Shown: positions 12,868 through 23,359 of the stretch, piece by piece | Layout: each line of letters begins with the position of its first letter | How positions within the stretch are numbered: the first letter of the stretch is position 1 | Assembly: GCF_037152535.1 (NCBI RefSeq) | Contig: NZ_JBBCMA010000011.1 | Coordinates: 1-27,918, forward strand | Source: Leclercia sp. AS011 | GTDB lineage: Bacteria > Pseudomonadota > Gammaproteobacteria > Enterobacterales > Enterobacteriaceae | Length of the DNA: 27,918 nucleotides | Direction of reading: 5' to 3' | Translations under genes and position numbers: made by a program | The notes under the pieces: model-generated | Told to the model about the DNA's origin: nothing | Databases searched by the model: none | Seen by the model: only the letters and a program-made list of their open reading frames with translations

Positions 12868-13185
12868 TTAGTTCACCAGCGGCAACCGGCGATACAGTTC
12901 GATCATATCGCCCGCCAGATCCTGAATCACCATCGCGTTCATCAGGTGATCCTGAGAGTGAACGGTAATCAGGTTGACCGGCAGCTTGCCGGTGCCTTCA
13001 TCCATACCAATCAGCTTCGTCTGGATGGTGTGCGCATGCTTCACGAATTCACGCGACTCTTCCATCGCCTTTTCCGCATCGGCAAAAGCGCCTTTACGCG
13101 CCATCTGCAGGGCGGTGAGTGCTGAGCTGCGGGCTGCACCCGCATTCACCAGCAACTCCATAATAATGGTTTCTAAATCTTCCAT
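12868..13185 (-). CDS. PTS lactose/chitobiose-family EIIA component
   Basis: The 105-residue product is a phosphotransferase system EIIA of the lactose/chitobiose (Lac) family, a small all-helical protein that passes phosphate from HPr to a EIIB. The family signature V-H-x-Q-D-H-L-M is seen as TVHSQDHLMNAM, with H76 as the probable phosphorylated histidine and D79 and H80 following. The N-terminus (LETIIMELLVNAGAARSSALTAL) fits the first helix of ChbA/LacF-type proteins. The start is ATG at 13185, with GGAG upstream inside the end of the EIIB gene. It is three bases from that gene, so the two are an operon. No EIIC permease gene is beside it. E. coli has no PTS genes here. The substrate cannot be told from sequence. 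Confidence 0.9.
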   Translation of the reverse strand: MEDLETIIMELLVNAGAARSSALTALQMARKGAFADAEKAMEESREFVKHAHTIQTKLIGMDEGTGKLPVNLITVHSQDHLMNAMVIQDLAGDMIELYRRLPLVN

Positions 13186-13188
13186 GGG

Positions 13189-13494
13189 TCACTCCAGCAG
13201 TTTGAGGGCTTTTTCGAGAACGGCATCGCCTTTCATCATGCCGTAATCCATCATGTCGATAACCGCGACCTTTTTGCCCAGCGGTTCTGCCTGTGCCTGA
13301 AGATTATTGAGTTCGTATTTGACCTGCGGGCCAAGCAACACAATGTCGGCTGCGGCGATTTCATCTTTAAACTCAGCAACCGGTACGGCTTTAATGGTTA
13401 CTTCGACCCCTTTTTTCTGCGCGGCGTCTTTCATGCGTTGAACCAGCATGCTGGTGGACATTCCCGCTGCACAGCATAAAACGATGTTCTTCAT
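13189..13494 (-). CDS. PTS lactose/chitobiose-family EIIB component
   Basis: The 101-residue product is a cysteine-phosphorylated EIIB of the Lac/chitobiose PTS family. The N-terminal P-loop reads IVLCCAAGMSTSML; by alignment with ChbB (C-S-A-G-M-S-T-S) the phosphorylated residue is C8. The rest has the alternating beta-alpha pattern of this fold, with DIVLLGPQVKYEL and KVAVIDMMDYGMMKG. I chose the ATG at 13494 because GAGG lies six bases upstream; an in-frame TTG at 13506 would add four residues. The gene is first in a two-gene unit with the EIIA gene. With no EIIC nearby, it either serves a permease encoded elsewhere or has a signalling role; both are inference. Confidence 0.9.
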   Translation of the reverse strand: MKNIVLCCAAGMSTSMLVQRMKDAAQKKGVEVTIKAVPVAEFKDEIAAADIVLLGPQVKYELNNLQAQAEPLGKKVAVIDMMDYGMMKGDAVLEKALKLLE

Positions 13495-13570
13495 AGTCAG
13501 CCTCAATGTACATGTGTTTATTGATAATTATCCCGCGTAGCCCGCTTCGACAACCGCGTTACCGCGATTG

Positions 13571-13586
13571 TGTGTGAGGCATCACA
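13571..13586. promoter_or_regulatory. Candidate CRP site upstream of PTS EIIB gene
   Basis: TGTGT-GAGGCA-TCACA matches the CRP consensus TGTGA-N6-TCACA at 9 of 10 core positions. Its centre is about 58 bases upstream of the start expected from the GATAAT at 13532-13527, near the common -61.5 class I position. cAMP-CRP control would be normal for a sugar PTS. Inference only. Confidence 0.4.
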
Positions 13587-13639
13587 AAGAAACCCGCATT
13601 TTCTGAAACCGGTTACAACTGTTACAGAATGGGGAAGGC

Positions 13640-13690
13640 AGGGCGGAACGAGGAAGAAGCTTTCCGCCCTGGTCAGCATCCCCTGCTGAC
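13640..13690. other. Tandem hairpins downstream of thiH
   Basis: A 9-bp perfect stem (AGGGCGGAA 13640-13648 / TTCCGCCCT 13662-13670) and a 7-bp perfect stem (GTCAGCA 13672-13678 / TGCTGAC 13684-13690) stand one base apart. They may end or protect the thi transcript. Neither has a T-run, so a Rho-independent terminator is not proven. Confidence 0.55.
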
Positions 13691-13785
13691 GTACTAAGCG
13701 TAAAAAATATATGCTCAGGCTGACAATGACCTGTTGATGAGGTTACGTGACGCCTCGTAATAACTTCATCGGGTTACACCCTTTT

Positions 13786-14919
13786 TCATCCCGGCTGCGA
13801 GGCGCGTCCCAGCCAGCTATCCCAGTCTTTCCACACCGGCTGCAGTCCCTGCTGGCTGAGCGCTTCGGCAACCTCTTCCGGGCGACGACTATCGTGGGGC
13901 GCAAACTGCTCCAGCTCGGGACTATCGTCGGCATAACCGCCCGGCTGGGTTTTTGAAAAGGCGCTGACGTTGTTGATGGCCAGCGGTATCACGCGATCGC
14001 GAAACGCGGGGGATTCCCGGGTCGACAGCGACAGTTCCACCTCCGGCGCTAACAGACGAAATGCGCAGATGGTCTGCACCAGCTGGCGTTCATCCATGAT
14101 CGACGCGGGCTGGATCCCGCCAGCGCAGGGACGCAGCCGGGGGAAGGAGATTGAGTACCGGCTCTGCCAGTAGTGCTGCTGCAGCCAGAGCAGGTGTTCC
14201 GCCACCATAAAGTTGTCGACCCGCCAGCTGTCAGAGAGCCCGGTTAAGGCCCCGAGGCCGATCTTGTCGATCCCGGCGCGGCCCAGTCGATCCGGGGTCT
14301 CCAGCCGCCAGAAGAAGTCCTGCTTTTTACCTTTCAGATGGTGCTGGGCATACACCGCCTCGTGGTAGGTCTCCTGATAGACCAGCACGCCGTCGAGCCC
14401 CAGCGTTTTCAGCTCGCCATACTCGGCCTCTGACAGGGGTTGAACCTCCATCTGTAACGAAGCGAACTGGCGGCGAATGGCCGGGATATGACGGCGAAAA
14501 TAGTCCATACCGACCTTAGTCTGGTGCTCGCCGGTGACCAGCAGCAGATGCTCAAACCCCATCTCGCGGATCGCGGCACACTCCCGGGCAATCTCATTTT
14601 CATCCAGCGTTTTGCGCTTGATGTGGTTGCTCATTGAGAAGCCGCAGTAGGTACAGTCGTTGGCGCACAGGTTGGAGAGATAGAGCGGAACATAAAAGCT
14701 CACCGTATTGCCAAAACGCTGGCGGGTCAGCCGCTGGGCTCGCTGGGCCATTGGCTCCAGATACGCGCTGGCGGCGGGGGAGAGCAGGGCCATCATATCC
14801 TCGCGCGTCGGCTGTCGGGCATTCAGGGCGCGTTCAACATCTGCCGGGGTTTTACTGTTGATGCGCAGGCGAATATCGTCCCAGTCGAGCTGGTGCCAGC
14901 GATCGGTAAAGGTGTTCAT
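13786..14919 (-). CDS. thiH: 2-iminoacetate synthase (tyrosine lyase) ThiH
   Basis: ThiH is a radical SAM enzyme that splits tyrosine into dehydroglycine (2-iminoacetate) and p-cresol, supplying the C2-N3 unit of the thiamine thiazole to ThiG. From the ATG at 14919 it is 377 residues, the E. coli length. The 4Fe-4S cluster cysteines are C85, C89 and C92 ([11 protein letters not shown]). The frame stays open upstream to 15378, but that stretch is antisense-frame reading through thiG; the ThiH family N-terminus is [17 protein letters not shown]. The start overlaps the thiG stop by four bases (ATGA). It is the last gene of the thiCEFSGH operon. The C-terminus ([12 protein letters not shown]) matches the family. 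Confidence 0.97.
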   Translation of the reverse strand: MNTFTDRWHQLDWDDIRLRINSKTPADVERALNARQPTREDMMALLSPAASAYLEPMAQRAQRLTRQRFGNTVSFYVPLYLSNLCANDCTYCGFSMSNHIKRKTLDENEIARECAAIREMGFEHLLLVTGEHQTKVGMDYFRRHIPAIRRQFASLQMEVQPLSEAEYGELKTLGLDGVLVYQETYHEAVYAQHHLKGKKQDFFWRLETPDRLGRAGIDKIGLGALTGLSDSWRVDNFMVAEHLLWLQQHYWQSRYSISFPRLRPCAGGIQPASIMDERQLVQTICAFRLLAPEVELSLSTRESPAFRDRVIPLAINNVSAFSKTQPGGYADDSPELEQFAPHDSRRPEEVAEALSQQGLQPVWKDWDSWLGRASQPG

Positions 14920-15686
14920 GAGAGGGCCTCCAGAAATCCGGTTAACGGGCTGGTGGCCTGGGCTTCTGGGCTTCGCGAACCGGGGCCAGACCGGCGTGCC
15001 AGCACGCCTGCTTCCACCGCCAGACGAAACGCCCGCGCCATCATCACCGGATCGTCCGCGACCGCAATGGCGGTATTGACCAGCACCGCGTCGGCCCCCA
15101 TCTCCAGCGCCTGAGCCGCATGGCTGGGCACGCCGATCCCGGCATCGACGATCACCGGCACGGTGGCCTGCTGAATGATAATCTCCAGCATCGCGCGGGT
15201 TTCCAGCCCCTGGTTGGAGCCTATCGGCGCGCCGAGCGGCATCACCGCCGCGCAACCCGCCTCTTCGAGCCGTTTGCACAGCACCGGATCCGCCCCGCAG
15301 TAGGGCAGCACCGTGAACCCCTCTTTGACCAGTATTTCCGCCGCCTTCAACGTCTCGATAGGATCGGGCAGCAGCCAACGGGCATCGGGATGGATCTCCA
15401 GCTTCAGCCAGTGCGTCCCCAGCGCCTCGCGTGCCAGTCGGGCAGCGAACACCGCCTCTTGTGCGGTTTTGGCGCCTGACGTATTGGGCAGCAGGTTCAC
15501 GCCCGCCTCCAGCAGTGGGGCCAGAATGGCGTCATTGTGATGACGCAGATCGACCCGCTTCATCGCGAGGGTCACCAGCTGGCTGCCGCTCTCGCGTATG
15601 GCGTCCACCATCAACTGCGGCGAGGCGAATTTCCCGGTGCCGGTAAACAGGTGTGAATCAAAGGTTTTATCAGCAATGCGTAACAT
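14916..15686 (-). CDS. thiG: Thiazole synthase ThiG
   Basis: ThiG condenses deoxyxylulose 5-phosphate, dehydroglycine and the ThiS thiocarboxylate to make the thiazole phosphate of thiamine. From the ATG at 15686 it is 256 residues, as in E. coli; an upstream in-frame start adding MPEAE lies within the thiS stop region and was rejected. The Schiff-base lysine is K95 in WLKLEIHPD. The phosphate-binding part of the TIM barrel is seen in [23 protein letters not shown] sequence (here [13 protein letters not shown]). Its stop overlaps the thiH start, and its start is two bases beyond the thiS stop. Confidence 0.97.
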   Translation of the reverse strand: MLRIADKTFDSHLFTGTGKFASPQLMVDAIRESGSQLVTLAMKRVDLRHHNDAILAPLLEAGVNLLPNTSGAKTAQEAVFAARLAREALGTHWLKLEIHPDARWLLPDPIETLKAAEILVKEGFTVLPYCGADPVLCKRLEEAGCAAVMPLGAPIGSNQGLETRAMLEIIIQQATVPVIVDAGIGVPSHAAQALEMGADAVLVNTAIAVADDPVMMARAFRLAVEAGVLARRSGPGSRSPEAQATSPLTGFLEALS

Positions 15687-15687
15687 C

Positions 15688-15888
15688 TCAGCCTCCGGCA
15701 ATCACCTGAAAGAGCAGGATCCGATCGCCTTCACGGACCTGCTGTTTATCCCACTGCTCGCGCGGCAGGATCTGTTGATTCAGGGCCAGCGCGACCCCGG
15801 GTTTTAACTGGCGCAGCTGGTGGAGCAGGGTGGCGACGGTTAAGCCGTCCACGCACTGCATCGGTTCGTCGTTAAACAGGATCCGCAT
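15688..15888 (-). CDS. thiS: Sulfur carrier protein ThiS
   Basis: ThiS is a 66-residue ubiquitin-fold carrier whose C-terminal Gly-Gly is adenylated by ThiF and turned into a thiocarboxylate, the sulfur donor for the thiazole ring. The protein starts [12 protein letters not shown] and ends FQVIAGG, giving the essential Gly-Gly tail. An ORF in this frame extends upstream to 15978 with an unrelated 30-residue leader, which lies inside thiF; the ATG at 15888 gives the right family length. The thiS start overlaps the end of thiF by 17 bases, and thiG starts two bases after thiS ends. Confidence 0.96.
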   Translation of the reverse strand: MRILFNDEPMQCVDGLTVATLLHQLRQLKPGVALALNQQILPREQWDKQQVREGDRILLFQVIAGG

Positions 15889-16627
15889 GCTGCCCTCCAC
15901 ACACCTGACAGCCGCTGGCGCGCTGCAGAGCCAGCTGCCGCCAGCTTCCCGCCCGGGCATCAAACAGACGCAGCGCATTGCGCGGGGTCTCGATACCGCT
16001 CAGCAGCTTGATCGCCTCCAGCGCCTGCAAGGTTCCCATTACCCCAACCACCGGCCCGACGATACCGGCGGTACGGCAGTTGCGTTGCGGCTCGTCATCC
16101 TCCGGCCACAGACAGCGATAGCAGCCCTGCGCCCAGGGCGGCGTCAGCACCATCATCTGCCCGCCAAAGCCCACGGCGCTGGCGGTAATGAGCGGCGTGT
16201 TAAGCATCACGCAGGCGGCGTTGATCGCCTGGCGGGTGGCCATGTTATCGGTGCAGTCCAGCACTACGTCGGCGCGGGCGATCTCCTCCTGCAGCGCTTT
16301 GCCTTCCAGGCGGGTCTGCAGGGCAATCAGCCGGATGTCCGGGTTGAGCTGCTGGAGCCGGCGCTGCGTCACCTGCGCTTTCGGCTGATCGATGTCGTCG
16401 GTGGTAAAGAGGATCTGGCGCTGCAAATTACTCAAATGCACCTCGTCATCGTCGGCCAGCGCCAGGGTGCCGATCCCGGCCCCGGCCAGGTACAGTGCCG
16501 CCGGAGCCCCTAACCCGCCGAGGCCGACCAGCAGGACCCGGCTGGCGAGCAGCTTCTGCTGCCCGTCGATGGCGATATCCTCCAGAAGGATCTGGCGGCT
16601 GTAGCGCATAAAGTCACGGTCATTCAT
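15872..16627 (-). CDS. thiF: ThiS adenylyltransferase ThiF
   Basis: ThiF is an E1-like enzyme that adenylates the ThiS C-terminus and takes part in sulfur transfer from IscS/ThiI. It has 251 residues. The nucleotide-binding loop GLGGLG is at residues 35-40. The zinc-binding cysteines are C169 and C172 (CYRC) and C240 and C243 (CQVC). The cysteine that forms the acyl-disulfide with ThiS is C184 ([15 protein letters not shown]). The start at 16627 lies eight bases inside the end of thiE, and the 3' end overlaps thiS, as expected for translational coupling. Confidence 0.97.
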   Translation of the reverse strand: MNDRDFMRYSRQILLEDIAIDGQQKLLASRVLLVGLGGLGAPAALYLAGAGIGTLALADDDEVHLSNLQRQILFTTDDIDQPKAQVTQRRLQQLNPDIRLIALQTRLEGKALQEEIARADVVLDCTDNMATRQAINAACVMLNTPLITASAVGFGGQMMVLTPPWAQGCYRCLWPEDDEPQRNCRTAGIVGPVVGVMGTLQALEAIKLLSGIETPRNALRLFDARAGSWRQLALQRASGCQVCGGQHADPV

Positions 16628-17254
16628 CGCCTGCTCCCGCCAGTTGCAGTAGCTGTGTCGTTACCGCCCGCCAGTCCTCGGCCTGGGTGATGGCGCTGAC
16701 CACCGCGATGCTGCCGACGCCGGTTTCCAGCACCGCCGGGGCGCGCTCGAGGCTGATACCGCCGATGGCAACCGTTGGGTAATCCGTAAGCCGTTCAATA
16801 TGGCGGGCCAGCTGCGCCAGCCCCTGAGGGGCGGAAGGCATCTGCTTGGTCTGGGTCGGGAAAACGTGCCCGAGGGCGATGTAGGACGGACGTGCCGCCA
16901 GCGCCACGTCGATCTCCATGTCATCGTGGGTCGAAACGCCGAGGCGTAACCCGGCGGCACGAATGGCCTCCAGTTCGGTGGTCTCCAGATCCTCCTGACC
17001 GAGATGCACGCCGTAAGCCTGATGCTTGATCGCCAGCCGCCAGTAGTCATTGATAAACAGGCGGGCGTCGTAGCGACGCCCGAGGGCAATGGCCGCCACG
17101 ATATCGGCCTCGACCTCGTCATCCTGCTTGTCTTTGATGCGCAGCTGGATCGTTTTTACGCCTGCGGCAAGCAGGCGTTCGATCCACGCCACGCTGTCGA
17201 CCACCGGATAGAGCCCCAGACGAAAGGGCACCGGCGGGAAGTTGGGTTGATACA

Positions 17255-17255
<1 letters not shown>
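16620..17255 (-). CDS. thiE: Thiamine-phosphate synthase ThiE
   Basis: ThiE joins HMP-pyrophosphate and thiazole phosphate to thiamine monophosphate. From the ATG at 17255 it has 211 residues, as in E. coli, beginning [21 protein letters not shown]-barrel landmarks include QLRIKDK (substrate phosphate site region), [28 protein letters not shown] and VAIGGIS. A longer frame reaching 17402 runs into thiC and was rejected. The start codon shares one base with the thiC stop (TAATG), and the end overlaps thiF by eight bases. Confidence 0.97.
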
Positions 17256-19366
<2,111 letters not shown>

Positions 19367-19388
19367 CTACGCGTTAACGAGGAATAAC

Positions 19389-19886
19389 TCAAGCCGGTCG
19401 GGCGACGTTATCTTCGTTGCTTGCTTTCAGATTGTGATCCAGCGCAAGGGCGATCAGGTTGTCTTCCAGCGTAAAGCGTTGCTCCAGCGCCTCGCCGATA
19501 TCAGAAAGCGCCTGCTGGAATTCCAGGTAATTATCCTGATCGATGGCGTTTTCGAGCGTGGAGTCGTAGTAATCCATGATTTGCTGGGTATTGGCTTCCA
19601 GCAGGGGGTAAAGTTTGGTCGCCGCTAAAAACGGGCTATTACCTTCCATTTCACGGACAAAGCGTTCATAAATATTAAAATGGCCGTTGGACAGGTAGTC
19701 GACCAGGCTCTGGCAAAAGTCGTCCAGCGCTTTTTCATTCAGGCGCATATAGGACTCTTTGCCGGGCTTAATGCCAACGAGATTGTAGTAGGCAACAAGC
19801 AGATGTTTCCGCACGAGCAGCCAGCGATCGACCAGTTTGTTACATCCGCCAACGCGCTCTGTCAGGTTTTCTAGCTGGTTTAGCAT
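19389..19886 (-). CDS. rsd: Regulator of sigma D (anti-sigma-70 factor)
   Basis: Rsd binds region 4 of sigma-70 in stationary phase, favouring alternative sigma factors; dephospho-HPr-bound Rsd also stimulates SpoT in E. coli. From the ATG at 19886 the product has 165 residues and begins MLNQLENLTERVGGCNKLVDRW, as in the Rsd/AlgQ family. The longer frame to 19976 adds 30 residues without family support. E. coli Rsd is 158 residues by memory. The extra length and most changes are in the C-terminal half (EGNSPFLAATKLYP, LDHNLKASNEDN). The order rsd-thiC on one strand, with nudC divergent, is as in E. coli. Confidence 0.95.
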   Translation of the reverse strand: MLNQLENLTERVGGCNKLVDRWLLVRKHLLVAYYNLVGIKPGKESYMRLNEKALDDFCQSLVDYLSNGHFNIYERFVREMEGNSPFLAATKLYPLLEANTQQIMDYYDSTLENAIDQDNYLEFQQALSDIGEALEQRFTLEDNLIALALDHNLKASNEDNVARPA

Positions 19887-19981
19887 GTTTGACTCCGCAA
19901 GGTTAAGATTAAAAGCTGCCCACCCAAAATGTAATAGTATTGTTACCAACATGCCTGTGAAGCAAAGGTAGTGCAATAGAT

Positions 19982-20755
19982 ATGGATCGTATAATTGAAA
20001 AATCGGATCGCGGCTGGTGGTTAGTCAGCCATGAACAAAAATTATGGTTGCCCGGTGGCGAATTACCCTATGGCGAAGCAAATAATTTCGATCTTGCAGG
20101 GCAACACGCACTAAATATAGGCGAATGGAAGGGCGATTCTGTGTGGTTGATCCAACAAAATCGCCGCCAGGATATGGGATCGGTGCGCCAGGTGCTCGAT
20201 CTCGATGTCGGCTTGTTCCAGCTGGCGGGTCGTGCCGTGCAGTTGGCCGAGTTTTACCGCTCGCATAAATTCTGCGGCTACTGTGGCCACACCATGCACC
20301 CGAGTAAAACCGAGTGGGCGATGCTCTGCAGCCACTGCCGGGAACGCTATTATCCGCAAATCGCGCCGTGCATCATCGTCGCCATCCGCCGGGATGATTC
20401 CATCTTACTGGCACAACACACTCGCCATCGCAACGGGGTGCATACCGTTCTGGCCGGGTTTGTCGAAGTGGGCGAAACCCTCGAGCAGACCGTCGCGCGT
20501 GAAGTCATGGAAGAGAGCGGCATCAAGGTGAAAAACCTGCGCTACGTCACCTCCCAGCCGTGGCCGTTCCCGCAGTCGCTGATGACCGCCTTTATGGCCG
20601 AGTACGACAGCGGCGAGATCGTCATCGACCCGAAAGAACTGCTGTCCGCCGACTGGTATCGCTATGACGATTTACCCCTGCTCCCCCCGCCGGGCACCGT
20701 GGCGCGCCGGCTGATAGAAGATACGGTGGCAATGTGTCGGGCCGACTATGAATGA
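19982..20755 (+). CDS. nudC: NAD-capped RNA hydrolase / NADH pyrophosphatase NudC
   Basis: NudC removes NAD caps from RNA 5' ends and hydrolyses NADH to NMNH and AMP. The product has 257 residues, the E. coli length. The N-terminal domain is followed by a zinc ribbon with C98, C101, C116 and C119 (CGYCGH and CSHC). The Nudix box [20 protein letters not shown] begins at residue 159, with metal-binding glutamates at 174, 177 and 178. The NADH-family motif SQPWPFPQS lies at 191-199. It is divergent from rsd across a 95-base gap that must carry both promoters. It lies 40 bases upstream of hemE. Confidence 0.97.
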   Translation: MDRIIEKSDRGWWLVSHEQKLWLPGGELPYGEANNFDLAGQHALNIGEWKGDSVWLIQQNRRQDMGSVRQVLDLDVGLFQLAGRAVQLAEFYRSHKFCGYCGHTMHPSKTEWAMLCSHCRERYYPQIAPCIIVAIRRDDSILLAQHTRHRNGVHTVLAGFVEVGETLEQTVAREVMEESGIKVKNLRYVTSQPWPFPQSLMTAFMAEYDSGEIVIDPKELLSADWYRYDDLPLLPPPGTVARRLIEDTVAMCRADYE

Positions 20756-20795
20756 CGTGGTACACTGGGGATAAGACGCTTAAGGAACTGCAAAA

Positions 20796-21860
20796 ATGAC
20801 CGAACTGAAGAACGATCGTTATCTGCGTGCGCTGCTGCGCCAACCCGTTGATGTCACCCCGGTATGGATGATGCGCCAGGCGGGCCGCTATTTGCCGGAA
20901 TACAAAGCCACGCGTGCGCAGGCGGGCGATTTTATGTCGCTGTGCAAAAATGCGGAGCTGGCCTGCGAGGTGACCCTTCAGCCGCTGCGCCGCTATCCGC
21001 TGGACGCGGCGATCCTCTTCTCCGACATCCTGACCATCCCGGACGCGATGGGGCTCGGCCTGTACTTTGAAACCGGCGAAGGCCCGCGCTTTAGCTCGCC
21101 GATTAAGAGCAAAGCGGACATCGATAACCTGCCGATCCCGGACCCGGAGCAGGAGCTCGGTTATGTGATGAATGCGGTGCGCACCATTCGCCGCGAGCTG
21201 AAAGGCGACGTGCCGCTGATCGGCTTCTCCGGCAGCCCGTGGACGCTGGCGACCTACATGATCGAAGGCGGTAGCAGCAAAGCCTTCACCGTGATCAAGA
21301 AGATGATGTACGCCGACCCGCTGGCCCTGCACGCCCTGCTGGATAAGCTGGCGAAAAGCGTCACCCTGTACCTGAACGCGCAGATCAAAGCGGGCGCTCA
21401 GTCGGTGATGATCTTCGACACCTGGGGTGGGGTGCTGACGGGCCGCGATTATCAGCAGTTCTCGCTCTACTACATGCATAAAATCGTCGATGGCCTGCTG
21501 CGTGAAAACGAAGGCCGTCGCGTGCCGGTGACCCTGTTCACCAAAGGCGGCGGTCAGTGGCTGGAAGCCCTGGCAGAGACCGGCTGTGATGCGCTGGGCC
21601 TCGACTGGACCACCGATATTGCCGACGCGCGCCGTCGCGTTGGGGACAAAGTCGCCCTGCAGGGCAACATGGATCCGTCTATGCTGTATGCTCCGGCCGC
21701 CCGTATTGAAGAAGAAGTCGCGACCATTCTGGCGGGCTTCGGTCAGGGCGAAGGCCATGTGTTTAACCTGGGGCATGGTATTCATCAGGATGTACCGCCA
21801 GAACATGCAGGCGTGTTTGTGGAGGCGGTGCACCGACTTTCTGCCCAGTATCACCTCTAA
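20796..21860 (+). CDS. hemE: Uroporphyrinogen decarboxylase
   Basis: HemE removes four carboxyl groups from uroporphyrinogen III to give coproporphyrinogen III, a cytoplasmic haem pathway step. It has 354 residues, as in E. coli. Family signatures are the N-terminal [13 protein letters not shown] (residues 24-36), the substrate-site region [28 protein letters not shown], and GVLTGRDY. The C-terminus has [14 protein letters not shown]. The Shine-Dalgarno sequence is AAGGAA at 20780-20785. TACACT at 20761-20766 could be a local -10, but I see no good -35. nfi follows nine bases after the stop with its Shine-Dalgarno sequence overlapping the hemE stop. Confidence 0.98.
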   Translation: MTELKNDRYLRALLRQPVDVTPVWMMRQAGRYLPEYKATRAQAGDFMSLCKNAELACEVTLQPLRRYPLDAAILFSDILTIPDAMGLGLYFETGEGPRFSSPIKSKADIDNLPIPDPEQELGYVMNAVRTIRRELKGDVPLIGFSGSPWTLATYMIEGGSSKAFTVIKKMMYADPLALHALLDKLAKSVTLYLNAQIKAGAQSVMIFDTWGGVLTGRDYQQFSLYYMHKIVDGLLRENEGRRVPVTLFTKGGGQWLEALAETGCDALGLDWTTDIADARRRVGDKVALQGNMDPSMLYAPAARIEEEVATILAGFGQGEGHVFNLGHGIHQDVPPEHAGVFVEAVHRLSAQYHL

Positions 21861-21869
21861 GGAGTCGTT

Positions 21870-22541
21870 ATGGATCTTGCGTCACTTCGCGCTCAACAAC
21901 TTAAACTCGCTGCGTCGGTATGCCGTGAAGACCGGCTGGACAAAGACCCACCCGCGCTGATAGCCGGGGCGGATGTCGGGTTTGAGCAGGGTGGAGAGGT
22001 GACGCGGGCGGCGATAGTACTGCTGACCTGGCCCGAACTGGAGCTGGTCGAGTATCAGGTGGCGCGTATTGCCACCACCATGCCTTACATCCCCGGCTTC
22101 CTCTCTTTTCGTGAATATCCCGCGCTGCTGGCCGCGTGGGATCAGCTTTCGCGGAGACCCGACCTGATGTTTGTTGATGGCCACGGGATCTCCCATCCGC
22201 GCCGTCTCGGCGTCGCCAGCCATTTTGGCATGCTGGTGGATGTCCCAACCATCGGCGTAGCGAAAAAGCGCCTCTGCGGTAAATTTGAACCCCTTTCGGC
22301 TGAGCCCGGCGCGCTGGCGCCCTTAATGGACAAAGGCGAGCAGCTGGCGTGGGTCTGGCGCAGCAAGGCGCGCTGCAACCCGCTGTTTATCGCCACCGGC
22401 CATCGCGTCAGTACCGATACCGCCCTGGCGTGGGTTCAGCGCTGTATGAAAGGCTATCGATTACCGGAGCCAACCCGCTGGGCCGATGCGGTAGCCTCCG
22501 GGCGTCCGGCTTTTGTTCGTTGGCAGGAAATTCAGCGCTGA
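21870..22541 (+). CDS. nfi: Endonuclease V (deoxyinosine 3' endonuclease)
   Basis: Endonuclease V cuts DNA at the second phosphodiester 3' of deoxyinosine, starting repair of deaminated adenine. The product has 223 residues, as in E. coli Nfi. The catalytic metal ligands by homology are D35 ([10 protein letters not shown]), E82 (SFREYPAL) and D103 ([15 protein letters not shown]); the wedge motif PYIPGFL is at 72-78. ATG at 21870 follows AAGGAG at 21858-21863, which overlaps the hemE stop, so translation is probably coupled. yjaG begins 41 bases downstream. It looks intact. Confidence 0.96.
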   Translation: MDLASLRAQQLKLAASVCREDRLDKDPPALIAGADVGFEQGGEVTRAAIVLLTWPELELVEYQVARIATTMPYIPGFLSFREYPALLAAWDQLSRRPDLMFVDGHGISHPRRLGVASHFGMLVDVPTIGVAKKRLCGKFEPLSAEPGALAPLMDKGEQLAWVWRSKARCNPLFIATGHRVSTDTALAWVQRCMKGYRLPEPTRWADAVASGRPAFVRWQEIQR

Positions 22542-22582
22542 TTCAGGTAAACTGCGGCTAATTTTCGATTCGAGACTTCATC

Positions 22583-23173
22583 ATGTTACAAAACCCGATT
22601 CACCTGCGCCTCGAGAAGCTGGAAAGCTGGCAGCATGTCACTTTTATGGCCTGCCTGTGCGAACGCATGTACCCGAACTACGCCATGTTCTGCAAGCAGA
22701 CCGAATTTGGTGACGGCCAGCTGTATCGCCGTATTCTCGATCTGGTGTGGGAGACGCTGACGGTCAAAGATGCGAAGGTGAACTTCGATTCTCAGCTCGA
22801 TAAGCTGGAAGAGGCGATCCCCGTTGCCGATGACTATGATGTCTATGGTGTCTATCCGGCCATCGATGCCTGCGTGGCATTAAGTGAACTGATTCACTCG
22901 CGTCTGAGTGGCGAAACTCTGGAACATGCCATCGAAGTCAGTAAGGCCTCAATCACGTCCGTGGCGATGCTCGAGATGACCCAGGCAGGTCGTGAAATGA
23001 CCGATGAAGAGCTCCGTTTAAACCCGGCTGTTGAGCAGGAATGGGACATCCAGTGGGAAATATTCCGTTTGCTGGCAGAGTGCGAAGAACGCGATATCGA
23101 GCTGATTAAAGGTCTGCGTGCAGACTTGCGTGAGGCAGGCGAGAGTAACATTGGTATAAATCTTCACCAGTGA
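22583..23173 (+). CDS. yjaG: YjaG family protein (DUF416), function unknown
   Basis: The 196-residue product matches E. coli YjaG, a DUF416-family protein, over its whole length from memory (MLQNPIHLRLEKLESWQHVTFMACLCERMYPN). No signal peptide or membrane segment is seen; it appears to be a soluble, acidic, helix-rich protein (for example AIDACVALSELIHSRLSGETLEHA). No catalytic motif can be recognised and I assign no function. It lies 41 bases after nfi and 186 bases before hupA, in the conserved order hemE-nfi-yjaG-hupA. It probably belongs to the hemE-nfi unit. Confidence 0.93.
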   Translation: MLQNPIHLRLEKLESWQHVTFMACLCERMYPNYAMFCKQTEFGDGQLYRRILDLVWETLTVKDAKVNFDSQLDKLEEAIPVADDYDVYGVYPAIDACVALSELIHSRLSGETLEHAIEVSKASITSVAMLEMTQAGREMTDEELRLNPAVEQEWDIQWEIFRLLAECEERDIELIKGLRADLREAGESNIGINLHQ

Positions 23174-23218
23174 AACAATAAAACGTGATTTTACGCCTGT
23201 TTTGTCATACCTGTACTC

Positions 23219-23258
23219 TTCCCTTCTGCCCCCCGTCTGGTCTACATTTGGGGGGCGA
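23219..23258 (+). promoter_or_regulatory. Candidate hupA promoter with GC-rich discriminator
   Basis: TACATT at 23243-23248 is followed by TTGGGGGGCG-type sequence, a GC-rich discriminator typical of growth-rate or ppGpp controlled promoters. The -35 is poor (TTCCCT at 23219-23224, spacer 18). The 186-base yjaG-hupA gap otherwise shows no gene. A TTGTCA at 23202-23207 is another -35 candidate without a good partner. Confidence 0.45.
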
Positions 23259-23359
23259 AAAAAAGTGGCTATCGGTGCGTGTATGCAGGAGAGTGCTTTT
23301 TTGGCATTTTCGTCGCACTCGATGCTTAGCAAGCGATAAACACATTGAAAGGATAACTT

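Larger units (their letters stand above)
13495..13785. promoter_or_regulatory. Intergenic region: PTS promoter region and thiH 3' end
   Basis: These 291 bases hold no credible gene. On the minus strand GATAAT (13532 to 13527) is a candidate -10 for the PTS genes, with TTGTCG upstream at a short spacing of about 15. A CRP-like site lies at 13571-13586. Two adjacent hairpins (13640-13670 and 13672-13690) lie between that and the thiH stop. The pentamer GTTAC recurs at 13610 and 13621. Confidence 0.5.

Noticed and set aside
12769..13246. Plus-strand ORFs across the REP pair and PTS genes.
   Set aside because: They overlap the PTS genes, which have clear catalytic motifs on the minus strand, and they begin within repeat DNA.
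13573..13586. Inner palindrome TGTGA-GGCA-TCACA as an operator with a 4-base spacer.
   Set aside because: CRP and FNR sites have other spacings (6 and 4 with different half-sites). The 6-base-spaced reading TGTGT-GAGGCA-TCACA fits CRP better and was used instead.
12741..13785. Possible mobile element or genomic island carrying the PTS genes.
   Set aside because: No transposase, integrase, target-site duplication or tRNA end is seen. The REP pair is a common intergenic repeat and does not by itself show transfer.
14920..15378. Long minus-strand extension of the thiH frame (about 153 residues, Gly/Ala/Arg-rich).
   Set aside because: It runs through thiG in another frame and has the composition of a GC-rich shadow frame. 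ThiH has its normal length from 14919.
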